Source of the DNA: a virus
Direction: 5' to 3' (one strand)
IMG/VR virus record: IMGVR_UViG_3300025030_000028
Location: 1 to 42,546 of that record
DNA: 42,546 nt
Both the position numbers and the translations under genes were made by a program. The notes under the pieces are model-generated. The model saw only the letters and a list, made by a program, of their open reading frames with translations. It had not been told where the DNA came from and ran no database searches. Position 1 is the stretch's first letter. Each line of letters begins with the position of its first letter. Positions 24,801 through 34,145 of the stretch are shown in pieces.

Positions 24801-24834
24801 AAACGCCCCCAAAGTCGAAACCGAGGGGGCGTTT
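24801..24834 (-). terminator. Hairpin terminator after the major capsid gene
   Basis: Perfect 10-bp stem AAACGCCCCC/GGGGGCGTTT with a 14-base loop. On the minus strand it is followed by TGTTTTATG, a moderate T-rich run. It would trim or attenuate leftward transcripts just downstream of the capsid gene. Confidence 0.7.
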
Positions 24835-24856
24835 CCTTGCGACTACCGACCGAGCA

Positions 24857-25978
24857 TTAAACGCCGGTCAGACGTTGCACCGCAAACGGGCGCTTGACGA
24901 ACAGGCCCGCCGTAGCGTTCGAAAAGTCTTCGATATAGCCTTTCGCGTTCTTCTCGGTGCCGAGGGCTTGGAACTTGGCAGGCACGATTTGAGCAAACGT
25001 TGCGCCGCCATCGCTACCGCCATCCTCGACCGAATCAGCGTACAGGTACGCAACGTTCGCGCCGCCGTTCGCCAAGTTCAACTCGGGAGCGGAAACGACC
25101 CGGCATTTCGGGTAGGTTTGTGCGAGCCATTGGCGAACGCTGATACCGAAGTCGCTTGTAACGCTCAGGTATTGATAAACGTTCGTCGCAAGGCCGAGGG
25201 TCGTCGGGGATTTCTCCACGTCGATTTGGTCTTGCGAGGCGGCTTGCAGGCGGGCAAACATGCCGCGAATGTCGGCGGTGATTTGCAGGAAGGTTTTAAC
25301 CGCCCAAGTCGTGCCCGAGCCGGGGTTGGCGGCGGTCACGTAGGCGGGCAACGACGGGTCGTTGAGGAAACCGTAAGTACGGTTCGCGCCGCCGTTGTAG
25401 CCGTAGAAGCCGACACGGTTACGGGCAATGTCGAGCGCCAACGCGGCGGCCGAACGCTTCTCGGCGGCGTTGTTGATGCGAACACGGGCCGAGCGTGCAT
25501 CTTCCAGCAAACCGACCTTGATACCCTTTTCCCAGCGGATCACGGTACGGCGCTCGAAATTGACGTTCCACGAGGAAAGCGGAACATTCGAGTAATCGCC
25601 ATAAATGGCGGCCTCGCCGAGCGGTTCGAGAATGCCTTGAATCACTTCCTCGTCGTCCCACTTGCCCGCCGTGGTCACGCCCACGAGTTCGTCGATTTTG
25701 CGAGCGGCCGACAAGACGCGCACGAAACCCGGCAACCAGCTTTGCAGGAATTGCACGGGGTTGGAAATGCTCGCCGTGGTGATCAAGCCTTGGTTATCGT
25801 CCATCGCCATGCCGTCGAGGCCCATCGAGCGGATTTGATCGCGCACGAAAGACGGCGGCAGGTTGATGCCGATTTGAGCCAACGCGCCATAGTCGGCGCA
25901 ATCCTCGGCCACCATCGCGAGCGGGCGAATATCGCGCCCGAAAACGTGGCTCAGGACTTCGGTTTGTTTCTTTGCCAT
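24857..25978 (-). CDS. Major capsid protein (DUF2184)
   Basis: 373 residues, HK97-fold capsid subunit of the DUF2184 family. Typical parts are INLPPSFVRDQIRSMGLDGM, the FLQSWLPGFVRVLSAARKID helix, GKWDDEEVIQGILEPLGEAA (E-loop region) and the C-terminal QALGTEKNAKGYIEDFSNAT / LFVKRPFAVQRL. Strong AAGGAG ribosome site. Followed by a hairpin terminator, in line with high expression. Confidence 0.95.
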   Translation of the reverse strand: MAKKQTEVLSHVFGRDIRPLAMVAEDCADYGALAQIGINLPPSFVRDQIRSMGLDGMAMDDNQGLITTASISNPVQFLQSWLPGFVRVLSAARKIDELVGVTTAGKWDDEEVIQGILEPLGEAAIYGDYSNVPLSSWNVNFERRTVIRWEKGIKVGLLEDARSARVRINNAAEKRSAAALALDIARNRVGFYGYNGGANRTYGFLNDPSLPAYVTAANPGSGTTWAVKTFLQITADIRGMFARLQAASQDQIDVEKSPTTLGLATNVYQYLSVTSDFGISVRQWLAQTYPKCRVVSAPELNLANGGANVAYLYADSVEDGGSDGGATFAQIVPAKFQALGTEKNAKGYIEDFSNATAGLFVKRPFAVQRLTGV

Positions 25979-26005
25979 TTGGTTATCTCCTTGAAATAGC
26001 GTTAA

Positions 26006-26719
26006 TTAAGCGTCGGTCAGGGCGATAACGGCAAGACCGGCCGCCGCGTTGGCGTAGCGAACTACCTTCGCGCGGGGGATGATCACTTGCCCGGAAGCGG
26101 CCACGGAATCGCCGGAAACCGCACCGCTCGCGGCAGTTTGCGAAACGCTCACGTTATAGGTGCCCGTGCCGCCCGTACCCGTGCCGTTCGAAATGATCAC
26201 AGTGCCCGGTACGATGTTCGGGCCGGTAATCACGGTACCCGGGAGCAGGGGAGCGGAACCGGAAGCGACGGCGGTTACGGTCAGAACCGTAGTCGTAATC
26301 GAGCCGGTCATGCTCACTTGTTGCGGCAGGGCCGAGAGTTGGCCGTCGGCGGTTGCATACGTCACCTTGTCGCCGATGTTCGCGGCGTTGAGCAGGGCGA
26401 CGACGAGCAAACCCATATTGACGAACTCGCCGACCGTACCGGCAGGAACGAGCAGGGTCGGGGCGAGAGGGCCGTTTGCGCTCGTGCCGATGGATTGAAG
26501 CTCTTTCGGGTTGGCGAGAATACCGCCGAAGTTGGCCGCACCCAAGACGCCCGGTTGGTACTGGCCGTCGGCCGGGTCAATGGTGAATGCGCGACCGACT
26601 GCGATATTCGCGGCGGTGCCCTTGAGAACGCCGGGGGTCGAACGCAACGGCCCCTCGAAAACGATTTCGCCGACAACGCCGAAACCTTGGTTCAGTGCGA
26701 CGGAAGATTGAAAGCCCAT
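26006..26719 (-). CDS. Structural cement / head decoration protein with inserted Gly-Thr domain
   Basis: 237 residues. MGFQSSVALNQGFGVVGEIV and the ending AKVVRYANAAAGLAVIALTD are the ends of phage cement proteins that stabilise the capsid. Between about residues 133 and 205 lies a repetitive beta module (SITTTVLTVTAVASGSAPLL; NGTGTGGTGTYNVSVSQTAA) of a type found scattered in phage structural and surface proteins. This looks like an added Ig-like or adhesive domain exposed on the capsid. AAAGGAG ribosome site. Confidence 0.85.
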   Translation of the reverse strand: MGFQSSVALNQGFGVVGEIVFEGPLRSTPGVLKGTAANIAVGRAFTIDPADGQYQPGVLGAANFGGILANPKELQSIGTSANGPLAPTLLVPAGTVGEFVNMGLLVVALLNAANIGDKVTYATADGQLSALPQQVSMTGSITTTVLTVTAVASGSAPLLPGTVITGPNIVPGTVIISNGTGTGGTGTYNVSVSQTAASGAVSGDSVAASGQVIIPRAKVVRYANAAAGLAVIALTDA

Positions 26720-26722
26720 GAT

Positions 26723-27298
26723 TTACTCCTTTGCGCCCGAGAGGTGCTTGGTTACGAAGTTGCCGCCCTTGGAAACGGTAGCGCCATCCATACCCGACAC
26801 GGAAGCGGCGGGAGTAGCGGCGGGCTTGGCTTGCAAGTAGCCTTCGAGCATTGCGGCTTGAACGCCCTTGTCGGCTTTGATGCCGAGTTTATCGCAACCG
26901 TAGCTCACCACGTCGTCGAGCGTCATTGTCTTGTGGTCGAAGGTGCCCACGTGTTGCGAAATCTTCGCGGCCAGTGTGTCGCGCTTGGCGATGCGGCCCA
27001 GCACGCTACGCTCGATTGCGGCGGCGTCCATGCCTGCGCCTGCGGGGGTGCCTTCGCCGCCTTCGCCTTCTTTCTTGGCTTCGGGGGCGGGGGTCGCCGG
27101 GTCGGTTGCGGCGGTTGCGGCCGGGGGTGCGCCTTTGTCGCCTGCGGGTTCGGCGGTAACGGCCGGGGCCGCCATCTTGCCGAATGCTTCGGTCAGTTTC
27201 GCGACTTGCGGGGCAAGCTCGGAAACCACGGCGATACATTGTTCGAGGGTCATAGAACCCGCGCCGCCGCCTTCGCCGCCTTTGTTTTCTTCTGCCAT
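26723..27298 (-). CDS. Scaffold protein from internal in-frame start
   Basis: An ATG at 27298, codon 353 of the protease fusion, is preceded six bases upstream by a perfect AAAGGAG (27311-27305). Translation from it gives 191 residues, [18 protein letters not shown] and onward, ending KHLSGAKE, corresponding exactly to the scaffold part. Nested protease/scaffold genes of this kind are established for lambda C/Nu3. Expression here is inferred. Confidence 0.65.
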   Translation of the reverse strand: MAEENKGGEGGGAGSMTLEQCIAVVSELAPQVAKLTEAFGKMAAPAVTAEPAGDKGAPPAATAATDPATPAPEAKKEGEGGEGTPAGAGMDAAAIERSVLGRIAKRDTLAAKISQHVGTFDHKTMTLDDVVSYGCDKLGIKADKGVQAAMLEGYLQAKPAATPAASVSGMDGATVSKGGNFVTKHLSGAKE

Positions 27299-28354
27299 TT
27301 CTAGCTCCTTTGCATCAAAAGTGAAAGTGAAGTGATCCATAACGGCCACGTCAGGCCCCATGCGCCCCTCAGTTACGAGGGCTAAATGGTTGCCCCTTAT
27401 CTTACGCTGTATTGCGTCATAACGTAAGCCGTTCCAAACGCCCGCCGTCATGTCATAAATACAACGATAACCGGCCGAAAGCTCGCGCTTTCCTGCCTGT
27501 ATCAAAGCCGCTAGTGTAGAGGAAAACGCTTTGATGTTGGCGTACAACACGCCGTCTTTGAAGAAAACTTCTTCGCCGATAACCCCTTGTACGCCCTTTT
27601 TCTCGGCAGGCAAAGCCCGGTCGGTCATTTCTTGCGCTACCGGCCCGAGCATTACGTGTTCGTCGATCCAAGGCAATAACTTGAACGACGCGACGCATTC
27701 GGGGTCGGCCAATTCTTCGGGCGGCCGCAACACTTGAAAGATGCGGTCAGCATCCGGGCCAGTGAGGCCGAGTTGCCGCCCTGAGTACGGGAAAATCCCC
27801 GCCTTGCTGATAGGGTTCGCCTTGAGTTCAAACCAGCCGTTACCGTCGTACTCGCGCGCATCCATGCCAACGCCGAGGGCGGGCAGGGCGGCAAGCGTGG
27901 CCGCGACGCCCGGGTGCAACGGTTGCGGCAGGGCGGCCAGCGGTGCCCACACGAAGCCCAAATGCTCGGGGTTAAGCGTAGGTGCGAAAGGTTCGGCAAC
28001 GTTGAGGCCGTAGGTCGTAAAGCCCCCGTCGTAGTCGAGAATGCAAAGCGGCTCGGTCGGTGCCTGCCCGATTTCCTCTTGGCTTTCACGGATCGCGGCT
28101 TGCTCGGGGGTTTCCCCTTCCTCGATATGCCCGCCCGGGAGGCCCCAATGCAACGGGAAGTCGGCCGTATTACCCGAGCGAAGCAAGAGCAAGACCGAAT
28201 CGCCCGCCCGGTAAAGGATACCGGCGGCAACGTCAGTACCCCCGGCCGCCCGGTAAGCAATGGCCGCCGCCCGTTCGACCGAGTGCCCCGCGCGAAGTAG
28301 CTCGGCGAGGTTTTGCGAAATGTTCTCGGGCGATGATCCCTTGGCGAGCGGCAT
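26723..28354 (-). CDS. Nudix hydrolase - prohead protease (DUF2213) - scaffold fusion
   Basis: 543 residues from the ATG at 28354 (GAAGGAG eight bases upstream). Residues 1-40 are a small helical domain ([16 protein letters not shown]). Residues 41-165 form a Nudix domain with a complete Nudix box from G75 to G96 (E81, R89, E90, E93, E94 present). Residues about 166-345 match DUF2213 prohead protease, with candidate catalytic S293 in LSAGYRC and H323 in NHLALV. The rest is a disordered Ala/Glu/Gly-rich scaffold-like tail. It probably processes the prohead and scaffolds assembly. The role of the Nudix part is unknown. An internal start at 27298 can make the scaffold alone. Confidence 0.9.
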   Translation of the reverse strand: MPLAKGSSPENISQNLAELLRAGHSVERAAAIAYRAAGGTDVAAGILYRAGDSVLLLLRSGNTADFPLHWGLPGGHIEEGETPEQAAIRESQEEIGQAPTEPLCILDYDGGFTTYGLNVAEPFAPTLNPEHLGFVWAPLAALPQPLHPGVAATLAALPALGVGMDAREYDGNGWFELKANPISKAGIFPYSGRQLGLTGPDADRIFQVLRPPEELADPECVASFKLLPWIDEHVMLGPVAQEMTDRALPAEKKGVQGVIGEEVFFKDGVLYANIKAFSSTLAALIQAGKRELSAGYRCIYDMTAGVWNGLRYDAIQRKIRGNHLALVTEGRMGPDVAVMDHFTFTFDAKELEMAEENKGGEGGGAGSMTLEQCIAVVSELAPQVAKLTEAFGKMAAPAVTAEPAGDKGAPPAATAATDPATPAPEAKKEGEGGEGTPAGAGMDAAAIERSVLGRIAKRDTLAAKISQHVGTFDHKTMTLDDVVSYGCDKLGIKADKGVQAAMLEGYLQAKPAATPAASVSGMDGATVSKGGNFVTKHLSGAKE

Positions 28355-28359
28355 GTCGA

Positions 28360-28653
28360 TTACTCCTTCGGAACGAGGGAGGCGAAGACGCCGACGTTCG
28401 CTTGGGTCAGGTCGGTAATCGTGTTGCCCGGTGCCCACGTGCCGCCGAGCGAACCATTCACGGAAACTTGCACGTCTTTGGTTTCGTCGTCTTTCAGGAA
28501 ATCAACGAAGGCGAAGGCGGCGGCTTGCGCGGCGGGGCGGTCGGTAACGTGGCAGGCTTGCGCAACTTCCACGCGGTCGAACTCGGCGGCGATTTTCTCG
28601 CGGGCCTCGGCCTTGGTTGCGGCACGTACTGCGAAAGAGTAAGACATTTTCAT
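28360..28653 (-). CDS. Hypothetical protein between MuF-like and protease genes
   Basis: 97 residues. Start [20 protein letters not shown] overlaps the MuF-like stop (ATGA at 28653-28650); a second ATG two codons later is also possible. It is a compact alpha/beta pattern ([20 protein letters not shown], then [17 protein letters not shown]), reminiscent of small phage proteins associated with head morphogenesis. No firm function. Confidence 0.75.
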   Translation of the reverse strand: MKMSYSFAVRAATKAEAREKIAAEFDRVEVAQACHVTDRPAAQAAAFAFVDFLKDDETKDVQVSVNGSLGGTWAPGNTITDLTQANVGVFASLVPKE

Positions 28654-29519
28654 TTTTCCTTTTCGAAATCAAAAACGGGCGACATGGTGCAACGACAATT
28701 CGGGGCCTGCCCGGGTATGCCCCTCTCGCCCGTGCGTGCGTCAATGACCGGCAGTTTATCAAAGCTGAAAATTTCGCCGTCCATATCGACATGATCCTCG
28801 CGCGGGTGCGCGCCGCCGCCGCTATGGTGCCACATAAATTTTTCGACGCCTAGCGCTTCCATCCGGCCGCGATTGATGGAATTGTACGCTTTGCGCGTTT
28901 GGTCGAGCGCGATATTCTTCGCCCTGCGGTGCGTTTGGCCTTCGTACTGTTCGAGCGCGGGCACGAGGTCTTGCAGGCCGTTACCCGTGGTAATCGAGCG
29001 CATTACCGCGCCCTCGACTTTCTGTAGGTACTCGCTCGCAATCGACTTTATCAAGCTCACGTTTTCGGCGACCGCCGCTTTCGTTATCTCGTTGAGGGTC
29101 GGATTACTGAGCGAGGTTTTCAAGCTCATGCCGCCCGAGAGTTTTTGCAAGCTGGCGTGCAAAGCCTTGGTGCCTGATTTGTCGGCGTCGGCCACCATGC
29201 CCTCGGCGAGCGGCTTCGCTTTCTTGGCGAACAGGTCATTAAACCGATTGCCTAGCGACGACATGAGCATACGCGATTGACTCGCGATTGTCGCATCTTC
29301 CCCGAAGTGCGAGGCGGCCGCGTCGGTCTTGAACAGGCGCAAGACTTCGCGCGTTACTTGCGCCGTCATTTGCGCGGTAAGGGCTTGCACCGCCCCCACG
29401 TAGCGAACCGCGACCGCCGCGTTATGTTGCAGCGGATCGCCCCGGAAGGTAGGCGCGGCCGATTGCTTGGCCGCCCATGCCTCACGCTTGGCCGTTAATC
29501 GAATCTTCTTCTTGGTCAT
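28650..29519 (-). CDS. Minor head protein, Mu F-like
   Basis: 289 residues. The C-terminal half has the MuF signature: [51 protein letters not shown] and the cysteine block [14 protein letters not shown]. The N-terminal half is helical and may contact the portal. Its start lies 38 bases inside the end of the portal gene, a common coupling. MuF-like proteins are few-copy head proteins that may be ejected with DNA. Confidence 0.9.
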   Translation of the reverse strand: MTKKKIRLTAKREAWAAKQSAAPTFRGDPLQHNAAVAVRYVGAVQALTAQMTAQVTREVLRLFKTDAAASHFGEDATIASQSRMLMSSLGNRFNDLFAKKAKPLAEGMVADADKSGTKALHASLQKLSGGMSLKTSLSNPTLNEITKAAVAENVSLIKSIASEYLQKVEGAVMRSITTGNGLQDLVPALEQYEGQTHRRAKNIALDQTRKAYNSINRGRMEALGVEKFMWHHSGGGAHPREDHVDMDGEIFSFDKLPVIDARTGERGIPGQAPNCRCTMSPVFDFEKEK

Positions 29520-31041
29520 GGCTCGGGTCTTCGTCGGTTAGGGTCGGCAAGCCGTTGAACCCGCTTTGCTCGTCGGCCGAAATTTTCGCGCGCACCTCTT
29601 GACCATCAACCGCGCCAATATCGACCGCATAAATCTTGTCGGCCTCGGCGTTGAGTTTGCGAACCTCGGCCGATTCTTTGCTACTCATGGAGTCGATAGG
29701 CTTCCAAGTGCAATCAACGGCGAACGGTTGGCCCCCGAAGCGCGGCACGATTTCGGAACGGATCAGGCAAACCATGTGCCGATCAATGAGCGGTTCCATG
29801 TCATTGACTTGGATACTTTCGAGTTCCTCGTGGTAGCTCTCGGCCTCGTACTCGCCCGTCGCGTTGAACCCCTTGGGCGTCGTGCCGAGTAGCTTCGTTG
29901 CCGGGATGTTGGCGGCGGCCGCGACGAGTTGGTATTGGGTCATTATGACGGTATCGAGATCGCCCAAGCTCGTGTCGTGCTGTTCGATCTTGTCGGCCTC
30001 GGCGTCGGCAATCTTGACCCCGTAGTTATCGCGGAATTGCGCCCACACGGCCAAGCGTTGCTCGAACGCGCCTTGATTGGCGAGGGCCTTCGCTACGTCG
30101 GTATAAAAAACCATCGCCCGTTTTGTGAGCGCCAGTTGGGGCGCTTCGTTGGCCGTGCGTTCGGAAGCATAGACGCGCTCGTAAATCATTTGCGGCACGC
30201 TCAACCCGCCGTAGAGGTACGCCGGTTTCAGAATGTCGGCGACCTCGGGGCCGCGCAAAATGACAAGGTGCGATTTGTGATACCGCTTGTTGTTGATAAG
30301 CCAGTAAGTCGGCTCGTAGAAGTCGAGGCCCGACGGATCGCTCGCGCTTGCGCTCGTCAATTCGGGAACGCACCAATAGGGATCAATTTGGGCAATGCCG
30401 CGATAGCTCCCGGGCGTTACGGCGTCGGGGTTGAACGGCTTAACGTAGAAATCGGGGTCGTCGCTTTCGATCTTGAACAGGGCGACGCGGATACCGAAGA
30501 CGCGGCCCATTTTGACATACTCGACGAGGGTACGATTCAGGCGGTAACGCTTGTTCGCTTTGTCGAGCGCGTCGAGTATCTCGGGGGCGACGGCCGACCC
30601 GTCATTGACCGTAAAGGAATAGCCCTTGCGGATCGCGTCGCGGGCCGGGATCAAGCACGCTTTGTTTATGAGCCAGTGTTGCGCCATGAGGGCGCACATT
30701 TGATAGCCGATGAAACTTTGCGAGCCGTACCACATGGCTTGCGCTTCGGGGATGCCGACTTGGTTAAGCGAGAAAATCGCTTTCAACGAATTGTCGTAAT
30801 TGTTCGCGTCTTGGGCGAAGGTCGTAACGCTCTTGCCGTCGCCGGTCAGCACGTAGGTATCGCCCACGGTTCGAGGAAACGCGCGCTCGGTCAAACGCAT
30901 GAGCCGCTCGTCGCGGGTCAAGGTATCGTCGAGGTCGATTTCGGTCGAAAAGAAAGAGTCGCGCCGCTTGAGGGCGGGCGGCTCGGGCGCGGCCTCGGGC
31001 TTGTTGGTGCCGAGCAACCATCGAAAAAAGCGTGCGAACAT
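29482..31041 (-). CDS. Portal protein (DUF1073)
   Basis: 519 residues from the ATG at 31041 (AAGGGG upstream). Recognised as the DUF1073 portal family by [57 protein letters not shown] and the [20 protein letters not shown] / [20 protein letters not shown] region. It forms the dodecameric packaging and ejection vertex. Upstream lies the HNH gene, then terminase. Confidence 0.95.
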   Translation of the reverse strand: MFARFFRWLLGTNKPEAAPEPPALKRRDSFFSTEIDLDDTLTRDERLMRLTERAFPRTVGDTYVLTGDGKSVTTFAQDANNYDNSLKAIFSLNQVGIPEAQAMWYGSQSFIGYQMCALMAQHWLINKACLIPARDAIRKGYSFTVNDGSAVAPEILDALDKANKRYRLNRTLVEYVKMGRVFGIRVALFKIESDDPDFYVKPFNPDAVTPGSYRGIAQIDPYWCVPELTSASASDPSGLDFYEPTYWLINNKRYHKSHLVILRGPEVADILKPAYLYGGLSVPQMIYERVYASERTANEAPQLALTKRAMVFYTDVAKALANQGAFEQRLAVWAQFRDNYGVKIADAEADKIEQHDTSLGDLDTVIMTQYQLVAAAANIPATKLLGTTPKGFNATGEYEAESYHEELESIQVNDMEPLIDRHMVCLIRSEIVPRFGGQPFAVDCTWKPIDSMSSKESAEVRKLNAEADKIYAVDIGAVDGQEVRAKISADEQSGFNGLPTLTDEDPSHDQEEDSINGQA

Positions 31042-31068
31042 TTCGTACCCCTTACGGTAAATCAAAAA

Positions 31069-31713
31069 TTAAGCGTAGCCCTTGGCCGCCGCCCATTCGT
31101 GCATATCCTTGGTTCCCTTGCTCGTATTGCAAGTCGGGCAAAGTAATTGCAGGTTTTCGGGGCCATTACTGCCGCCAATGGCGACGGCCCGAACGTGATC
31201 AACATGGTATCCGCTTTCGGCCAAGTTGCAACGACAACCGTTGCACTCCCCGTTTTGCTCGTGGTACATCCGGGCAATATCGGCGGGGCTATGCTCGCCG
31301 GATACCTTGAGTTTTGCGCGTCGGTTTCGGGTGATCGTGCGTTGCTTCTCGGGGGCGGCCTCGTGCCGTGCTTTGGCCGCTTCCCGCACACGCTCACGGT
31401 TCGCCTTGCGCCATTCAATCGACCGAGCATTGACGACGGCCGCGTTCTCGCGCACCCAACGACGGCTCGTTTCGTTCATGCGGTCTTTGTTGGCCGCCGC
31501 GTATTCCCTTGCCCGCGCTTGGTATTGCTCGCGGTTTTCTTCGCGCCATTTCGAATTTCTCGCCTGTATCTGTTCGGCTCGCTCGGGGTACTTCTCGCGT
31601 AATTTCGCATTGCGGCAGGCGCGGCAAGAGGTACGCGGCTTTTTCGTATCGCTACGCACCTCGAAATCGGCGAGGGGCTTTTCGGTTTGGCAGGTTCGGC
31701 ATATTTGGCGCAT
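31069..31713 (-). CDS. HNH endonuclease
   Basis: 214 residues. N-terminal zinc knuckle with CRTC (C5, C8) and CRAC (C30, C33), a long basic Arg/Glu-rich helical region (40-130), then a C-terminal HNH domain: NGECNGCRCN, YHVDHVRAVAIGG (H173), PENLQLLCPTCNTSKG (N187, C192, C195). It lies between large terminase and portal. HNH proteins at this place can assist terminase cutting, or be homing-type selfish elements. No ribosome site is visible; the ATG comes six bases after the terminase stop. Confidence 0.88.
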   Translation of the reverse strand: MRQICRTCQTEKPLADFEVRSDTKKPRTSCRACRNAKLREKYPERAEQIQARNSKWREENREQYQARAREYAAANKDRMNETSRRWVRENAAVVNARSIEWRKANRERVREAAKARHEAAPEKQRTITRNRRAKLKVSGEHSPADIARMYHEQNGECNGCRCNLAESGYHVDHVRAVAIGGSNGPENLQLLCPTCNTSKGTKDMHEWAAAKGYA

Positions 31714-31719
31714 ACGCGA

Positions 31720-33336
31720 TTATAGATCAAAAAACCCGCGACGCTTCGGCTCGGTCGGGGCGTAGGCAATCATTACCGAGTCGGCGAGGTTTGGCGACTT
31801 CGAGCCGTCGGGTTGCTTGTTAATCAAGAGTTTGCCCGCGCCGTTTTCCGAGTAGGTCGGTTGCGAGAGTTCAATCGTCAATTTCGACAAAGCCGGTAGC
31901 TTACTCGAAATCGAGATAAGGGCGTCGGGATCGCCGACCGGGTGCCCCTGTACGACGGCCCGGTACGTGCGAAGGAACCGCATACGCAACGACCACCACG
32001 CTTGCGCCTTGGCGTTCGCGAAGTAGTCTTTATTCGTGCGCTCGTCTTTGTCGCGCGAGTCGTCGCCGTCGAACTGCGGAATCTTGCCGTCAGGATCAAC
32101 GACCCCGGCCGAACCTTGGAACTTGCGAACGTCGATTGCCTTTTCTTTGCGTTGCTCCCGGCCCTCGTTGAGTTTGCGCGCGTCGCCCTTGGTGCCCGCC
32201 CCCAGCCCGTCGCCGTCGTAGGCAAATTCGGTATATCCCTCGTCTTCGCAAATCTCGAAGGCGCGTTCGACGGTCGCGTAAATGTCGGCCCCCTTGCCGC
32301 TCCACGCTTCCACGTATTCGAGCAAGATACCGTAGCGACCGGCGAAGGCGTTCAAATCGCTACCCTCGTCGGCAACGTCGAGGCCGCCTTGCCGCTTGCC
32401 GGAAATGTCGAGGCCGAGGCGCACGTGGGCGTCGATAGCCGCTTGCACCCATTCGGCCGGGATCACTACGCCCGCGACGCTTGCGTTCTCGTCAATGTCG
32501 TATTCTTGCGCGATAACCTGCGGGTCTTTGGTCAGCTTGAGATTTTCGTACCATGCGTCATCTTTGCGCGGGTCGTCGCGCCAATGGAAAACGAAAACGT
32601 CGTCGGGCGACCACGACCGCCGCTTGACCGAGAAGGGCGTCGCGCTCCCCTTGACCGAAGACATATCAATGCGGCAATTCGTGGTCGCGCTCAATGCTTC
32701 TTCGGCAAGCTGGGGGCGCTCAAGGTGCGCGGATTCATCAACGAAGTAGAGCGCGGCCCGGTCGCCCCGGCCGATGTTGTCGCCCGCCTCGCCGGTCATT
32801 ACCGAGCCGGTATCGGGGAACGTCAAACGCATGAACGCGCCGTGCTTTTCCCGCGTCCATCCCCCGCGAAATTCTCGCGGCAGGTTTTGCATGAACACGC
32901 GGGCTTTGTAGAACAAGGATTTCGGCGAATCCAGCCTATCGACGTATTCCTCTTTCCGCGACCCGAAGCCGATAGCCATACCCTCATAGAACAGGCAAAG
33001 CGTACAACTCAGGGCGATAGCGACCCAGCTTGCGCCCGTGTCGCGGCTCTTGGGAACGAGGCCGTCTTTCGAGGCCCGCCAATGCGCGACGATCCATTGC
33101 ATAAGCTCGGTTTGTCGGTCGAAGGGGATAAACGGAATCGTCGCGGGCAAGCCGCGCTCAATGTTCCGGGGGTCGTAGGTCATGCCCCAATCTTCGACGA
33201 ATTGCCACGGGTTCGCCTTGTAGTACGCCCGCATAACGTGAATCAACGAGGGGTCGGCGCGTAGCTTCCCGAGGATGCGCAAGCGACGTTGATACACGGC
33301 GGCATAGTCGGGGGCCTTGAAATCGAAACCTTCCAC
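31720..33336 (-). CDS. Terminase large subunit
   Basis: 538 residues, the DNA packaging motor and headful nuclease. ATPase: Walker A variant KSRDTGASW at 96-104, Walker B ALYFVDE at 195-201. RNase H-like nuclease: GLDVADEGSD with D320 and D327, further acidic positions in the FAYDGDGLGAG region and near the DADKDERTNK-type segment before the C-terminus. Overlaps neither neighbour and follows the small subunit by two bases. Confidence 0.95.
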   Translation of the reverse strand: MEGFDFKAPDYAAVYQRRLRILGKLRADPSLIHVMRAYYKANPWQFVEDWGMTYDPRNIERGLPATIPFIPFDRQTELMQWIVAHWRASKDGLVPKSRDTGASWVAIALSCTLCLFYEGMAIGFGSRKEEYVDRLDSPKSLFYKARVFMQNLPREFRGGWTREKHGAFMRLTFPDTGSVMTGEAGDNIGRGDRAALYFVDESAHLERPQLAEEALSATTNCRIDMSSVKGSATPFSVKRRSWSPDDVFVFHWRDDPRKDDAWYENLKLTKDPQVIAQEYDIDENASVAGVVIPAEWVQAAIDAHVRLGLDISGKRQGGLDVADEGSDLNAFAGRYGILLEYVEAWSGKGADIYATVERAFEICEDEGYTEFAYDGDGLGAGTKGDARKLNEGREQRKEKAIDVRKFQGSAGVVDPDGKIPQFDGDDSRDKDERTNKDYFANAKAQAWWSLRMRFLRTYRAVVQGHPVGDPDALISISSKLPALSKLTIELSQPTYSENGAGKLLINKQPDGSKSPNLADSVMIAYAPTEPKRRGFFDL

Positions 33337-33338
33337 GA

Positions 33339-34103
33339 CTAGCCCCCCACGATTTGCGAATACAACGCGCCGAGCGCTTGCGGGTCGTTCGGTAGATCAA
33401 CCGGGGGCGCTTCGGGGATCAGGGGGCGGCCATCCTTGCCGGTTATTTCCTTCCGTTCGATCAAGAGGCCGACGTACTGAGCGAGGATTTTTAAGGCCCC
33501 GTCTTGATCGCGCAATTTCACTTCGAGGCCGTCTTTCGTGCGCTTGATACCGGCAATCAATTTGCGCTCGGGGCCGCTAAGGCCCTCGGTATCGCGAAAG
33601 AAAATATCCTCGTGGCCTTCCCCGTTGCACTCGGGGCAATCGGGATGCGGCTCGCCGTTATGACGGAAGCCGAAGCCGCCCGAGCAATCGGGAAACAGCA
33701 ACGGTTCCTCGCCGCGCTTGGCGGGCTTGCTGGCCGCGTCGCACGCCTCGGCATACTCCCGGGCCTTCCATTGGTATTGATGCCCGACGCCGTGGCAGTA
33801 CCGGCAATTCACGCGGCGCACGTGCATGATTTTGGAAGCGTCGGCCGTAGCGAGTGCGAGATATTCGCGCAAGATTTCGGCGGCCTCGACGGTCGCCTCT
33901 TGGGCTACGAGGGCCATTTGTTCCTCGATTAGCGCTTGCACTCTAGCATCGCTTAACAAACGCGCGGCCGTAACCCCGGCGGCTTCCACGTTCGACGTGT
34001 AGCCCGCCCGGATAGCGGCTTGGGTTCCGTTCCGATCCTTGCAATATTCCTCAACGAACCGGGGAACGCGCTTTGATTTGATTGGGTCTTGAGCGTTCAT
34101 CAT
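33339..34103 (-). CDS. Terminase small subunit with DnaJ-like zinc motifs
   Basis: 254 residues from the ATG at 34103 (MMNAQDPIKSKRVPRFVEEY); the next codon, also ATG at 34100, is an alternative. The helix-turn-helix DNA-recognition part is at about 13-60 (GTQAAIRAGYTSNVEAAGVT), typical of Terminase_2 proteins. An unusual insert carries CRYCHGVGH (100-108) and CPECNGEGH (156-164), both CxxCxGxG repeats like those of DnaJ, with an extra C140. A strong ribosome site is missing, and a -10-like box sits directly before the start. Confidence 0.9.
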   Translation of the reverse strand: MMNAQDPIKSKRVPRFVEEYCKDRNGTQAAIRAGYTSNVEAAGVTAARLLSDARVQALIEEQMALVAQEATVEAAEILREYLALATADASKIMHVRRVNCRYCHGVGHQYQWKAREYAEACDAASKPAKRGEEPLLFPDCSGGFGFRHNGEPHPDCPECNGEGHEDIFFRDTEGLSGPERKLIAGIKRTKDGLEVKLRDQDGALKILAQYVGLLIERKEITGKDGRPLIPEAPPVDLPNDPQALGALYSQIVGG

Positions 34104-34109
34104 GGCCGA

Positions 34110-34139
34110 ATCATACACACTATGCGCCACCACAAGCAA
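34110..34139 (-). promoter_or_regulatory. Possible late leftward promoter for terminase
   Basis: On the minus strand: TTGCTT (34139-34134), 18-base spacer, TATGAT (34115-34110). Only six bases then separate the -10 box from the ATG at 34103, so a leaderless mRNA would result. The -35 is weak, so confidence is modest. Confidence 0.4.
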
Positions 34140-34145
34140 CCACAA

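Noticed and set aside
31714-31724. TATAAT directly before the HNH gene as a promoter
   Set aside because: It arises from the terminase stop region, and no -35 element is visible at 16-18 bases; translational coupling is simpler.
31942-33264. Long plus-strand open frame opposite the large terminase
   Set aside because: Antisense shadow of a high-GC gene with clear terminase motifs on the other strand; similar antisense frames at 26087-27304 and 29929-31146 were rejected for the same reason.
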